Positions 36,307 through 47,721 of a stretch of DNA of 64,000 nucleotides are shown piece after piece (positions within the stretch are counted from its first letter, which is position 1; every line of letters begins with the position of its first letter). The stretch covers positions 1,240,001 through 1,304,000 of the forward strand of contig NBAY01000002.1 of the NCBI GenBank assembly GCA_002794775.1, written 5' to 3'. The notes below the pieces were generated by a model that did not search any database, was not told where the DNA came from, and worked only from the letters and a program-made list of their open reading frames with translations. The position numbers were made by a program, and so were the translations under genes. Source of the stretch: Porodaedalea pini (taxonomy: Eukaryota; Basidiomycota; Agaricomycetes; Hymenochaetales; Hymenochaetaceae).

Positions 36307-39300
36307 ATGACAGATTCCATCTCAGTTTTTTCTCTCAATCTTCGCAATTCAGTTCCGACCTATGACTATTTGCTTCGCGCCTTTTCTTCCACCCATTCTT
36401 CCCCTGACATTATCTGTTTTCAGGAGATTCCTACCATTCATTCAATCCTCCCTTCGAAAAACTTCTTCAACCGGTACCCGCGTTTTTCATTTACGCAGCT
36501 TTACACCTTACATCGCGTTTCAACCTTCTTCTTCTGAGAAACCCAGGTGTTGTATGCTGATACACCCTCGCATCATTCATCGCGTCTCACTCTTCCATCC
36601 GAACGTGCAGTCTCCTAATATTACAGTTGTCTCAATTTCTCGAGGCGACTTATCCCCTCTTTTACTTTGGAATGTCTACAGTTCCCCATCTCTTCACGAA
36701 TTCGAAAACCCCCTCCCCTCACTTGACATCCCTTCTAATATTCTCATAGGGGATTTCAATCGTCATGCTGATCTCTGGTCTTTTCCAGAACAATCCGCCT
36801 CGTTTCCGCAATCGACAACCCTCATTGACTGGATCAACGAGAATCGTCTAATTATTTGTAACCCCCCTTCCCAACATACTTATTTCAACCGTTCGTCCGG
36901 GACTAGAACAATTATTGACCTTATTATTTCCTCGGACGACTTCGCTCCTTCCCTCCTAGAGAGCGCTTCTATTTCAGACTCCTCGCTCGATACTTCTTCA
37001 GATCATCTCCCCATTCGTTTTACTTTTCCCGTCAATGTGTTGGATGCTCCCCAACAACACCCCCTTTGCTCTATCCGTCTTCGCGATCTACCCTCATTTA
37101 TAGCCGAGTTTTGTGATTCTAAATCATTCCCCTTCTCATTAACGGGAATCAAGTCCCCTAAGGCGCTGGACGACCTTCTCTTTTCTCTTCATTCATCCCT
37201 CTCTGACTTCGCTACTTCCTTTTTACACAAGCGTCGTCCTCGATCGTATTTTGGCCCCAACAACTGGTGGTCCGAAGCCTGTACAAAACTTTATCGCGAA
37301 CACTGCAGGAACCCAAGCCCCGAGTCTAAATCACTCCTCGACATCAAAACCACTAGAGCCAAAAATGCGTTTTTCGGCTCGCGCATCCAACAATCTGACA
37401 CACAATCTGCGTGGCGCAATCAGCACCTTGGTATGGCTCGTCACCGATCTCCCATCGGCGCTCTTCGTATGTCAAATGGGTCTTTCACCCTGACAGAATC
37501 CGACAAAGCGTCACTCTTTCGCGAGACGTTTTTTCCCCCGTTATCACACACTCCGGAGGTCATCCCTCTCCCTGTCCTTGCGGATTTTCCCCCCATCGAG
37601 TTGAAGGACGTACAGGCCGCCCTTCAGGGTGTCAATCGTGAAACGAGTCCTGGCAATAGCCACATCTCATACAAACATTTGGAACTTCTTATTGAACATC
37701 ATGGTCAATTCTTCGCCGATCTTTTCTCTTTATGCTTGAAACTTGGTCATTTCCCGTTTTCCTTTTAAAACTTCACTCGTTACTTTCATTCCTAAGCCTA
37801 AACGTTCGGACTTTTCCGTCCCAAGAGCGTTCCGACCTATTACGCTGGTCGACACCATAGGCAAACTTTTTGAACGCATTCTTTTCAATTACCTTCAACC
37901 CTTTTTTGAACTTAACAACCTTCTTCCTGACGCCCAACATGGGTGTCGAAAACACCATTCTTCCCTTACTGCATGCTATGCTTTACTTTCAACCATTCTA
38001 TCCCAACCGTTTCTTATGAATGGGGGCGACAACATCGCCTTATTACACCGTCGCCACCGATATTTGATCACTTCTATCTTGACCATTGACATTCAAGGCT
38101 TTTTTCGACAACATTTCTCACAACCGCCTTCTTTCAAAACTTATTCATTCCAAAGTTCACCCTAACATCATTCACGTCATCTCGGGCTGGCTCAGAGACC
38201 GTCCTATTTCGCTTTCTTTTAACAATTTCGTTTCTTCCCCATTTGTCAAGCCCAACCGCGGGGTTCCCCAGGGGTCCCCATTATCTCCTCTCATTTCAAT
38301 ATTCGCTGCAGCCGATGTTACCACGGCCTATAACTTCCGTTTCGGCCCCCATCGTCCTTTACTTGCTTACATGGACGACCATCTTCTTTATGCTCGTTCA
38401 CTAAGCATCAGCACCAATTTAGTGCGTCTCCGCAATCAATTTCAATTTATTCTTCTTCAATTCCAATCCCTTGGTTTATCCATCGATCCTGACACTATCA
38501 AACTACTTCACATTCTCCCTCATCCTAGAATCGCATCTCTCACCTTCCAATCCTTTTTAACGAGTTCTTCTACTTCTTCTAATGCGGCATTGTCCTTATC
38601 GAACAACCGTGTTATTCGCCCTTCACGCCATCTCACTTGGTTAGGCGTCATTTTTTCTTACGATTTGTCCCCTAAACTTCATTTTGAATCCCGGGCTAAT
38701 AAAGCCCTTTCTACCCTTCACCAACGCTCCTTTCTCTTCAATCGGACCAATGGCGCATATTTTCAATACGCGCGCCTTTTGTATTTTGGCTTAATTCGTT
38801 CGGTCGCCATTTACGGCGCCGTCCTTTTCCCTGATTCTCCTCTTCTTTCAATTCTCCAAAAAACCCAATACCGTTTTCTACATCTCGTTTTCAATTGCAG
38901 TATTAACCCATGCGTGGCGGAATCTTTTCTATCCTGCCCACCTTTGCCTCTCTTTATCCGATCTTTGTCTCAGCGGTTTCTTCTCTCATATTTCGCCCAT
39001 TCTAAACATAATCCCATTCACAATCAATATCTAGTGTCTTCACTTCTTCCCAATATTACGATTCCCAAATCTGTTTCCTTCCCTAGCTTTACTCCCATTC
39101 ATTCGCGCCTTATCATGACTCCCATCCCTTCGTCTTCACAACGGCATTACGCTATTCGCAACTTTAATTCTTTCTTTTTACACCCCCCTCCATACCAATA
39201 CTTTATCTTTACAGATGGCTCCATCATTCCACAGGACGATGGCTCGCTCAATGGCGGTCACGGTTTTCATCATTATGCACAATCACCAGGAACTCACTGT

Positions 39301-40136
39301 CTTTTCTTCAGCAGCGCACTCTCGTTCAAACATCTTGTTTGAAGAGCAGGAAGCGCTCATTGCAGCCATGCGACGTATCTCATCTCTCCTTTCGAAATGC
39401 TTCACCCCAGTTCACATCCATATCGTCTCGGATTCGCTCAATTGTGTCCAGCTTATATTCTCTGAATGATGCCCGGCATGCGGATTTCATTATCCTGTTC
39501 TGCCGTCTATGCGGAATCTTCCTCGCACTACACCACGATGCCTCGCACATTACCGTCCAGTGGCTCCCATCCCATCGCGGAGTTCTGGGCAATTCCAAAG
39601 CTGACAAGCTAGCCAAAAACGCCGCTACCAATCCACATCACGAGACTATTCCCAAATCGCTCCCCAACTTGAAGGCGCAAGTACAGCTCGACTTAATTCA
39701 TGACTGGAAAGCCAACATCATCAATCTACGCGGACATCGCTCTATTCTCGAGTCGTCCTCCTTTATCCTTCACCCAACGCGATCCCTACACCCATTTTTG
39801 AAGCTTTCCCCCAGGAAGAGGATACATCGCTCAGTTCAATCACGCGCCGCCAGCTTAATGCTGAACGCGCTCGATTTGCATAATCGACACCTTATTCCGC
39901 ATTGTCCGGACCCGCTTTGTTCTAAACATGATGTCCACCACATTCTTAACTCTTGTCCTTTTTTTGCTTCCGTTCGAAATGGTCTCTTTCGTCAACGCTC
40001 CTTACCTTTAACTTTCATTGAATGGTCTTGTCCAAATAATTTTCTTCTTCTTTTAAAATTCGCTTACTTTTCATTCCGCCGTCCTCCGGACAGTATGCCT
40101 TTACTATCCGATTTACCACCTTCATTTTACATTTAG
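36307..40136 (+). pseudogene. LINE ORF2, endonuclease-RT-RNase H, frameshifted
   Basis: The ATG at 36307 starts MTDSISVFSLNLRNSVPTYD, and the frame shifts near 36460-36480. The endonuclease domain follows: ILIGDFNRHADLWSFPEQ, TRTIIDLIISSDD and DTSSDHLPIRF, matching the GDFN, T-IDL and SDH signatures of EEP nucleases. Reverse transcriptase runs from about 37590: LKTSLVTFIPKPKRSDF (after a shift at about 37760), FRPITLVDTIGKLFERIL, ILTIDIQGFFDNISHNRLL (catalytic Asp; shift at about 38095), GVPQGSPLSPLISIF and LLAYMDDHLLYA with the catalytic DD pair. RNase H comes last: YFIFTDGSI, FEEQEALIAAMR (shift at about 39340), VHIHIVSDSLNC and ITVQWLPSHRGVLGNSKADK (shift at about 39470). All catalytic motifs are visible but in at least five frame segments. 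Confidence 0.88.
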
Positions 40137-40281
40137 CAATGTTCCCCGCATCCCTGTTACGTTTTTTTTTACCTCACTTACTAAACACCATCATTCACGC
40201 TCTACGTAGTTGCTTTTATGTCTTGTCTTTGGTTCCTTTGCGGTTGGAGATCTGTTAGTAGTAGATAGCAGATATTATAAA

Positions 40282-40292
40282 TCGTACATCAC
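40282..40292. repeat. Right target-site duplication of the LINE
   Basis: Exact copy of 33986-33996 (tcgtacatcac). Joining the sequences across the element would rebuild the former upstream region of COG1. Confidence 0.85.
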
Positions 40293-40631
40293 GTGTGCGC
40301 TACATGTATATGTCGATAGGTGAACGCCTACATTCGAGGATAGGCAAAATCAAGTTACTACTAAAAGGCAATCGGTCTTTGGATTATTCCCAAGTAAAAC
40401 AGATGAAAGAAACACACACGGTGCATATGGGGAGTATTATAAAGTAAACACTATCTAACAAATGCCAGCCGGCGCAACCCTACCCTCCCCGGCGACTTCT
40501 TATTCATCTGCTGCTGAGAGCTGCATTCTGCCTGCGAAATTCATTTGACTTGTGTAACCTTCAGCATCTACTACCGACCGCCCCAGTTTCCGACTAATAC
40601 TGTGCCCATCTCTAGGAGTACGGATCAGCAG
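40293..40631. other. Intergenic, former COG1 upstream flank
   Basis: Before the LINE inserted, this sequence lay directly upstream of COG1. I see no gene in it. Confidence 0.5.
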
Positions 40632-41382
40632 TCATAATACAATCACCTCAATGCTACTGGACCGTATCGTCATATCCTTCGTTGCTTTGAATATCCGCAC
40701 TCCGACAGCTGGAAAGTGGGTGGTAGCATCTCCATCTGTATCTGTCACTTGTCCTCCGACCATCGCATCGACAACGGATTCGTCTGTAGAGCCATCCGTA
40801 ACAGTGAGCACTGCATTCTGCCCTTTATGCACGGTTTGGGGCCCTTCGAGCTTGGGGAAGGTGTTTGCATTGAATGCATCAAGTGCCCACAACACATGGT
40901 TCCCAGAGTACGTCTCCTGCTAGCAACCCCCGACAGGCGTGAGCTGAAATTCGAGTAATAGTCCCCAAAACTGTGTCGAAGTTTCTGTGTCTGGGTCGAC
41001 GCTCGTGATGAAGAAGTCGTAATTCGCTGGAGAAAGTTCTACATTTTTTATCAAGCTTTGCTTGAAGCATGATGCCTAGTCTTTTTACTCACCCATCAAG
41101 AAGAAAGCCCGCAAGACGTGCGGCATCATCCAGAGTTGTAGTAGACGCTGCTGGCCCAGCTTTGGGATTTGAGTTGTTATTCAATCCGTCGCATTCATGC
41201 GTTCCTCCAGATGGTGTAGAAACGTTGTGACTCTTCGTGAAGAGAGGTCCCTCATGAATAGTTGAGTCCAACCCCTCGATGCGCAAGTGGACGAAAGCGC
41301 CAGCTCGTACAGAAGCACGAGGAAAATGGGTTCTGTCAATGGTGGCAGAAAAATAAAGGAAGAGAGTAAGCAGATAAAGCAT
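40632..41382 (-). pseudogene. Secreted DUF4430-like protein gene with one nonsense codon
   Basis: The ATG at 41380-41382 starts a hydrophobic leader (MLYLLTLFLYFSATIDR). The protein that follows matches a basidiomycete secreted family I associate with DUF4430-type beta domains: VHLRIEGLDSTIHEGPLFTK, HNVSTPSGGTHECDGLNN, LDDAARLAGFLLDG. After an intron (gtgagt at about 41089 to about 41045) come ANYDFFITSVDPDTETSTQF, WGLLLEFQLTPVGGC, HVLWALDAFNANTF, AVLTVTDGSTDESVVDAMVG and KDMTIRSSSIEVIVL. Between GGC and QE the frame hits TAG at 40920-40922, where relatives have Gln (CAG). No intron of sensible size would remove it. All else is open, so this looks like a very recent loss, or a readthrough or sequencing issue. 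Role unknown. Confidence 0.7.
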
Positions 41383-41737
41383 CAGTGCAGAATGCCAAAG
41401 CCTCCGTGCTCTGCAGTCCGAGGAGCTTGACGTGTGCAGACTTTATTGACAGGCGTAAGAAGTAGATACTTTTTTTTTTTGTATTGATGTTCGAGCCAAG
41501 ATGATTCAGTAAACGCTCGTGCGAAGACTCCTCGTTCCTGGACTGATGCTTTTGAGCAGACAATCGCTGGCGTAGACCTTGCTGTGTCCAAGTTATGGAC
41601 AGAACTCGAGATATGGCTGATAATTAATGCAGAAATCGTGACGTACAGAGAACAGCACAAAGTGATCGTAAAGTAGTTCGGGCACAAGAACGTGAGCAAT
41701 GCAATGAGACGCCGAGCTCTTCCTTCCTTCCTGCATT
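41383..41737. other. Intergenic, no gene seen
   Basis: Upstream flank of the DUF4430-like gene and 3' flank of the TMEM115-like gene. It has a run of A on the minus strand at about 41471-41480. No coding frame is supported. Confidence 0.5.
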
Positions 41738-43202
41738 TTATATGGTGTTTCCCTTTCCCTTTCCCTTCCCCTCCGTATCAGACACGCCGAGATCAATCTC
41801 AGTGACGCTCTTACGCCACTCATGAGGATGTACCCGTCCCAAGTCCGAGGCAGGCGTACTAGGGCTAAGCGAAGACGAGGGTGACCCAGGTTCCACTGAC
41901 TGGGCAGTTGATTCTTTGGCAGGGGCAGCAGAGGACGCCATGCGTTGGTCAAGAGCCTTCAGTGCGAGCGCCCTGTTTTGTATTAAAACGTTAAGACAGC
42001 TAGACTTCTAAGAACGTTTGAAATTTACCGTCGTCTCTCCGCTTCGGCACGCGGTCCACCAGGAAGCTGAGCGTAACCCCCAGACTCAAGGTCAGTCCCC
42101 GTACCAGGGATGATGTGGAATCGTGTCGCAAGCGGGTGCACGAAATTGCCTAACATATTGATAGGTGTACTGCAAGGGCATTAGGTGATTCACACAGAAA
42201 TGACAGCTTTTCAGGCGTACTGAATAAATGGCGGGAACCATTGCACGAAGGCAAATGTCTCGCTCCGATCACCATAAGTGTCACCAACAATCGCGTCGCC
42301 CTTGTTCTTTTTGTAGAACCGAAGATAGGTCCAGGCCACAAGCCAGCCCCATTGAATGTTGATCCATGGGGACTGGAATCCGAGTAAAACCATGACGGTC
42401 GACAGTGTCACGTAAGCCATAGGCAAGCGCTATGGTATGAGTCAGCCTCGCAAGCACAAGCTTTGCTGGTGAGTGCAGAATGTACCTTCACGCGAACTTT
42501 AAGCAGACCAAAGACTTGAACTTGATGCTCAGGTATCAGCTGTGTGAAGGCAACCAGTATGCCAGTCTGCAAAATTTGAGTTTGGTGTTCGGGTATCAAC
42601 TCAATACTAAAAGGAATCTACCTGCAAAGCCATTTGACCATGATATTCCAGACCGTAGCTAAAATTCGCGTCATAAAGCAATACTATCGAGCAAAAGTCG
42701 TAGAACTCACAGAAAAAGGTCAGCATTTCTGAATATAAGAAACTCGGCCCAGTTGACGACGAAAGACTGGGAAATAGTTAGCATCTGCTACAAGATATGA
42801 GCGGAGGAGATGCTCACGACAAGATTCGGCAGGGTTATTGTGATAGCTATAAAATAAAAGGTTTCCAAAGAACCCCAGAGGCGCTCTAAGTATCGGAGAG
42901 AGACAGGTACAAAAACAAGTGAAAGAACGAGCTGTAAATTTTTAATCAGTAAATGGACAGTAGAAAATATAGATTCGCACCTCTATGGCCGTTACTTCTA
43001 CCAACCCTGCAGTGAAAAATGTCCAGGGATAGAACAAGCTATCTCCAGGAATAAGGGTCAAGTAAGGTGTTGAGTAAGGTTTCGAGTCGTTCCACCGTAG
43101 CAAATAGTAGAGGAGTGAAAACGCGATGGTCGCCGCAGTGAAGCAGCGCGTCGTCAGGGGTGTCGAGGTAATGAGTTGTAAGGGGGACGAAAGTATGGCC
43201 AT
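41738..43202 (-). CDS. TMEM115-like (DUF1751) rhomboid-related Golgi membrane protein
   Basis: Multi-spanning protein of the DUF1751/TMEM115 family, rhomboid-like in fold but without a protease active site. In animals it sits in the Golgi and affects retrograde transport. The ATG at 43200-43202 gives MAILSSPLQLITSTPLTTRC with the first membrane span (FTAATIAFSLLYYLLRW). Then come YLTLIPGDSLFYPWTFFTAG and LVEVTAIE, LVLSLVFVPVSLRYLERLWG, SLETFYFIAITITLPNLVSF, TGILVAFTQLIPEHQVQVFG, LKVRVKRLPMAYVTLSTVMV, INIQWGWLVAWTYLRFYKKN, GDRSETFAFVQWFPPFI and NMLGNFVHPLATRFHI, all family hallmarks. A cytosolic Ser-rich tail follows and ends in a GKGKGKG run encoded by the repeat at 41747-41765. Around eight introns. 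Confidence 0.88.
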
Positions 43203-43515
43203 CGTGGAGTATCCTCAGGCTGATTCGAGGACTTCGCCCCTTTCGTTCACGTCCCGGAAGTTCGTTAGCGGACGCGACACAGTGCAGGCTGCACTTGCTG
43301 AAAAGTACGTTCCGAGTGAGCTGGCCGCACAGATTATGACTGGTATACCGTGTGCAAGAGCAGCTGTCGTGGGCAGGAGAGAGAGCCTGTCGTCTCGACT
43401 GCGTAAACGCGTAAAATGATCACAGAAGGAGGCTGCATCACGTGAAACATAGTTTAGGGCCGTTATCACGTCTTTCCGCGTGTTTGGACTCGATTCTTCG
43501 CCGTCAACGGTCACC
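43203..43515. promoter_or_regulatory. Divergent promoter region, TMEM115-like / FAM32A
   Basis: 313 bases lie between two divergent ATGs. A tcacgtga palindrome (43439-43446, an E-box-like bHLH site) sits about 70 bases upstream of the FAM32A ATG. There is no gene of its own; the rightward open frame here is antisense shadow. Confidence 0.45.
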
Positions 43516-44062
43516 ATGTCAGACTATGATTTTCGACCAGGAGGGTCGCTCAAGCTCAAGAATAGCGTGCTTGAGGGTAGAGTGACAAAGAAGTACGTCT
43601 CTAGCTGACTGGAAGTGATATGTGCTCTGATTCTTGAACACAGGAAGAAGAAAAAGGATAGATCCTCGAAGCTGAAAGTTCGTAAGGAGGAGCCTGTGTC
43701 ACTCAGCGATGAGGGCGTAGCTGAGGGGTCATCGTCGAAATCGGATAGGAAGTCTCCTATAGATATAGGTGATGATGGCAAGACGGAAGCTGAAAGGAGG
43801 TTCGAAGAGATACAACGCCGACGGGTAAGTGGTTCTCGAAGCTTTCGACGTGCTTTTTGGTGGTGTGTATTAACCACACAATTCAGATGGAGGAGCGCGT
43901 GAAAAAGTTGGCCTCACAGACGCATAAAGACCGTGTTCACCTTTTCAATTCGAAACTGGAGGCTCTCAGCGAGCACCACGACATCCCGAAGGTAAACATT
44001 TACTTTGACTTTGAGCGGGTAAGGGTATTTTCTGACTGGTTTTTTAGGTTGGCCCTGGATAA
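43516..44062 (+). CDS. FAM32A homologue
   Basis: Short nuclear, Lys/Glu-rich protein. In humans FAM32A is a spliceosome component that helps exon ligation. The ATG at 43516 gives MSDYDFRPGGSLKLKN with the FAM32A-type 'LKLKN...EG.VTKKKKKK' start. An intron at about 43592-43644 joins KKKKDRSSKLKVRKEEPVSL. A second intron joins TEAERRFEEIQRRR to MEERVKKLASQTHKDRVHLF. The diagnostic C-terminus reads NSKLEALSEHHDIPKVGPG, where the 'LSEHHDIPKVGPG' end inserts into the catalytic spliceosome in the human protein. About 120 residues, the normal family size. The last intron (about 43992-44047) restores KVGPG and the stop at 44060-44062. Confidence 0.9.
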
Positions 44063-44367
44063 GGCCTGCTGCATATCGGATATCGGTCGCTTGTCGCTTT
44101 TGGAGATGTTGCTTTTCTTGTTGCTTTCAATATTTCCTGTACTTCTAGGCCAATGAACATGTTTGTTTTGGTTTCCGAGCTCGGTTGAGTTCATAACATG
44201 AGAGATAGACTGGTCTACCAGTCGCATTGTATTATGTGACTCTATAAAAAGAAGGTCTAGCGTATTTGAGTTTATATGTGGACAAACAGACCCACACGCT
44301 CCGCACCGCGTCTTGCCTTTCTACGACGACGACGCCCAACCCACTTCAACTCGTGGTCTTCATCAAC
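44063..44367. other. Intergenic, no gene seen
   Basis: Short flank between two genes on the same strand. No coding frame or recognisable element was found. Confidence 0.5.
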
Positions 44368-46486
44368 ATGAACGCCTCTACATCAAAGGCGGGCGCTGCC
44401 AAATTGGCCGACAGGAAGCCTCATGTCTGCCCGCCGTCTAACGCCAAACACCCGTCGGGTCGCTGGGAGACCGCGTTCGTGTACGCTTTCATCATCAAGT
44501 TCACCAACTTGCGTGCAAAGATCGAGGGGTTTGAAGGCCAGACGGAGTAAGTGAAGTACGATCCTAGCATGCTTATCGACGTGTATTTACGCGCTTTCTG
44601 GTGGTTCTCAGTCTGGAGGACGCTCTGGTGTCTCCGACGCAGCACCCGATTTTGGTCCAGATTCTTTCGCGTTTTGTGCTGAATCTCAAGCCGTTGACGC
44701 GCAATCTCAGGTGGACTGAACATCTGCTCTAGCTTTCTCTTTCATGCCATAGCTAAGCGAGTCCTTTGTCTTCAGCCCTGATCAACTAGCCACCACTGTA
44801 TCGGCCATCCTCCAAGAACATATGAAATCGTCCACGGAACGAACTGTATTCTGGGATGAAGAACGCGGCATGAACGTTGACCCACTGCTGGGGATTGAAG
44901 GTGGGATCTGGGGAGCGGACTGGGACTTAAAGGTGTGTAGGTCTGAATTCTGAGTTGTGGACGGGCATTCATTTGTATGTTTAGCTCCGTATTCTCCGGA
45001 TGCTGGTCGAGCTACAGCTCACCCACAATCAGGAGATCAAGGAAATCATTGATCGGGCATGGGGGGTCGTTCACAACAAACATAGAAAGCGGGACACGCT
45101 GCCGGCTCCACTCGATCCTAGCGATCCTCACAGCTTAGAACGTCTAAGCACTACTCCTATCGGACAGGACAATGTTCGGGTGCGCTATTGGGTGTTTGAT
45201 GGTGCGCTCTTATTTAGTTTACTTCCTGTCTTATTTGTTGCTATTTGGGCCATGCTGACGGTTCTGTTATCGTATGCTTGTCACTTTTGCGGCTTTATCC
45301 GTTATTCATGACGACATCAGATTCACCGCGTCTCTACGTGTCAACAAACCCATGGAAGGTATTAGCACCTATCGGCCTACTCACTCGACGCGGTCGTCGC
45401 TAATTTGGGTGGTTTGCAGGTTACCGCAGAGTTTAAAAGTATCGCGACGACAAAGGATGAATACCTCAAAGTCATTGAAGACTTGATTGCGAGGGAACCG
45501 AAACCATCGAAAAAGCCTTCGAAGGGAGAAACTCATCTCATTCAGTTGAGAGAGAAGTTGCAAAGTCGACTTGAAGCAATTGATCAAGAACTGAACGTAA
45601 GTGCTCTATTTGGTATCTATAAAATAGAACGACACATCGCTGCCTTCTGTATATTGTCGTGTGGAGCTTTTTATATTTATCATTTACTGATCAATCCTGT
45701 TCATCTAGCGCGTCGCAAAGGTCCGCAGGAAAATCGAGCAGAAGGAAATCCTAAAGGCTCAAGCTGAGTTACGTTCAACCCGAACTCGGCGTCAGACACG
45801 TCGTCCCGATTATGTCTACAATCAGGAATTTGACGACGAGGTGAGTTGCAGGAAGTGCTCGATGGCTTTGGCATCTCTTAATATTTTGTTAGGAGGACGG
45901 CGATGAATACAAGTTTCAAGATGACGAAGACGAAGACGATCGTATGGAACTAGATGAGGACGAGTTTAGCGATGCGATAGGTGGACGAAGGCGGTCGCAA
46001 AGGACGTCAACCAGAAATGCGAACGGCAAACGCACAACAGGTGTATTCGGTGACTGGCGAGGGGAGCGACGATCAACGAGATTAGGCACAAATCCTGATG
46101 TCGCCGAGGATGGTCCTTCCGTGAAGCGTGCGCGAACAGAGGAGCGCAGCGTCTCTAGTGCCCCTTCCGATTCAGTGGTTTCTCCAGTCCTTTCCAGTAA
46201 CGGGTCGTCGTCGAAGAAAAATGGTGCCGTTCGAGGGAACGAAGTTGCTGTGGAGCAGGTCGCCGGGAAGAAGAAGAGCAAATTTTGGTTCTATGCAGTG
46301 GAGCCTGCGCCTGGCCCTGTGCCGCCCTCGCCAGCGCCTTCCAGCGGCACTGAAAATCTCGATCTTAACGATCTCGAGCTTAATGGAAAAGCTGAAGACG
46401 ATGCTACTACCAATGGACGTCGGAATGGCGTTCATGAAACGAACGGGAATGGTCTTGCCGCCGTTCCAGAAGTGAATGAGGCCTGA
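44368..46486 (+). CDS. DDT/WHIM-like nuclear protein (RSF1-like), acidic C-terminus
   Basis: The ATG at 44368 gives MNASTSKAGAAKLADRKPHV. A conserved-looking helical region follows over five exons: HPSGRWETAFVYAFIIKFTN, LEDALVSPTQHPILVQILSR, PDQLATTVSAILQEHMKSST, WDEERGMNVDPLLGIEGGIW and LRILRMLVELQLTHNQEIKE. It continues with VRVRYWVFD and TNPWKV. This pattern (DDT-like helices, then a WHIM-like block ending in a 'RYW.F.DSPRLY.S.NPWK' stretch) is known from RSF1/CECR2-like chromatin remodelling subunits. A basic coiled region (QREKLQSRLEAIDQELN-like, RRKIEQKEILKAQAELRS), an acidic run (EDGDEYKFQDDEDEDD) and a disordered tail follow. Predicted location is nuclear, on chromatin. The family call is by pattern, so it is moderately sure; the gene itself is secure. 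Confidence 0.75.
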
Positions 46487-47721
46487 CTTGGGACGACTGG
46501 CCTCGAAGGCTGATTTTGTCAGCAGGGGAAGCAGCGGCCTTATCTTATTGTCACGCGATCTGGCTCGTTTTATTTCAGCGTGTAAAGATTGCTTTGGCCT
46601 GTACCTCTGTGTACGACAGTCCTGCACATGCCTTACTTCACAATCCTCGAAATGATACACAAAAATTGGCACTCGTGATTGCCGATGCTCGCGACACAGA
46701 AAAAAATAATTTCCGGAAACAAGCAAATCTTCCAGACTCCAGGCGTGAAGCCCCCAAAACGACGGAGCTTCGGAGAATACCGAAAACGTTAGCCTATTTG
46801 ATGTTTACCACCCCAGGCGCCTTGCTTCAGACTAAGCCCGCCGTCTACCACCGGACCTGGACCATCCCTTTCACGCATCACTTCTCTCCGAGGATGACAT
46901 CGGTACTTTTCTCCCTGTTCTCCCGGTTGCCCAGTGCACGCGATTCGTGGAACGATCCACGAATAGCCATCTCCCAATGCAATGTATCTCATTTCTCCTT
47001 CCCCACTCGTCGGCGCCCATATTTACTCACTTTCAGAACTTTCTGCCTCACATTGTACATCACCATTGATCCCTCTCCCCCATGTCTTTTATCATTAATA
47101 CCTTAGAGACCTCTACTTTACCTTTTGCCGACGTGCTGACAACGTTATACCAGACATATAGTAGATATTCAGCATGATTTCTCACCTACATAACTTGCAA
47201 AAGCTCTAATCAGGTGCATCAGTGCCCTCAGACCTTCCCTCGAAGGTCTTCAGAGTTGATTCCTTTTGTTGAAACGGAGCGCAGAGAAATTGATAAAAGC
47301 CTTGTAGCGCACGAAGTGCATGAAATTATCTATTTTCGGACAATCGTTTCAAGTCTCTATATCCGCATTCTTAGCAGTATTCAGGAGCCTGTGACATACC
47401 AACAAACGAAACGCACAGCACTATGAGATACTAAACAAAGTTGTTCAAGACTGACGCTAGTCTCCATTCGTCGAGCTGATCTTTTGAATAGGTAGCTGGT
47501 CTCTGTGCACAAGTATGTCAAGTATATCACGGGAAAGGATGCGATCAAGAAGAGAGGATAGCAGGATCTGATGTACTGACTTCCAAGTGATTGAGATACG
47601 AGCGCACAAAAAAGGACACGATATCATTCATCTAAGCACGACAAACTGACCCATGCCATCGCAAGACAAAGTGGAGGTCACAATGTACGAGTTTTGGATT
47701 CAGAGTCATCGCCCTACAGTT
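46487..47721. other. Gene-poor stretch
   Basis: About 1.2 kb with no gene I can support. The longest rightward frame (46516-47106) has no recognisable domain or coding-like composition. A T-rich, CT-rich zone occupies 46860-47100. Confidence 0.45.

Larger units (their letters stand above)
33997..40281 (+). mobile_element. Full-length non-LTR retrotransposon (LINE), Tad/I-like
   Basis: A 6.3 kb LINE with two coding regions in the order ORF1 (zinc-knuckle RNA-binding protein) and ORF2 (apurinic endonuclease-like nuclease, reverse transcriptase, RNase H). This domain order is typical of Tad/I-group fungal elements. Perfect 11 bp duplications flank it. It starts ttcgcttcctaccatcatca, and the 3' end is short and A/T-rich (agatattataaa) rather than a long poly(A). 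Both ORFs carry several frameshifts, so this copy is probably inactive in protein terms, although length and duplications are intact, which suggests a fairly young insertion. It lies in opposite orientation to COG1. Confidence 0.9.
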
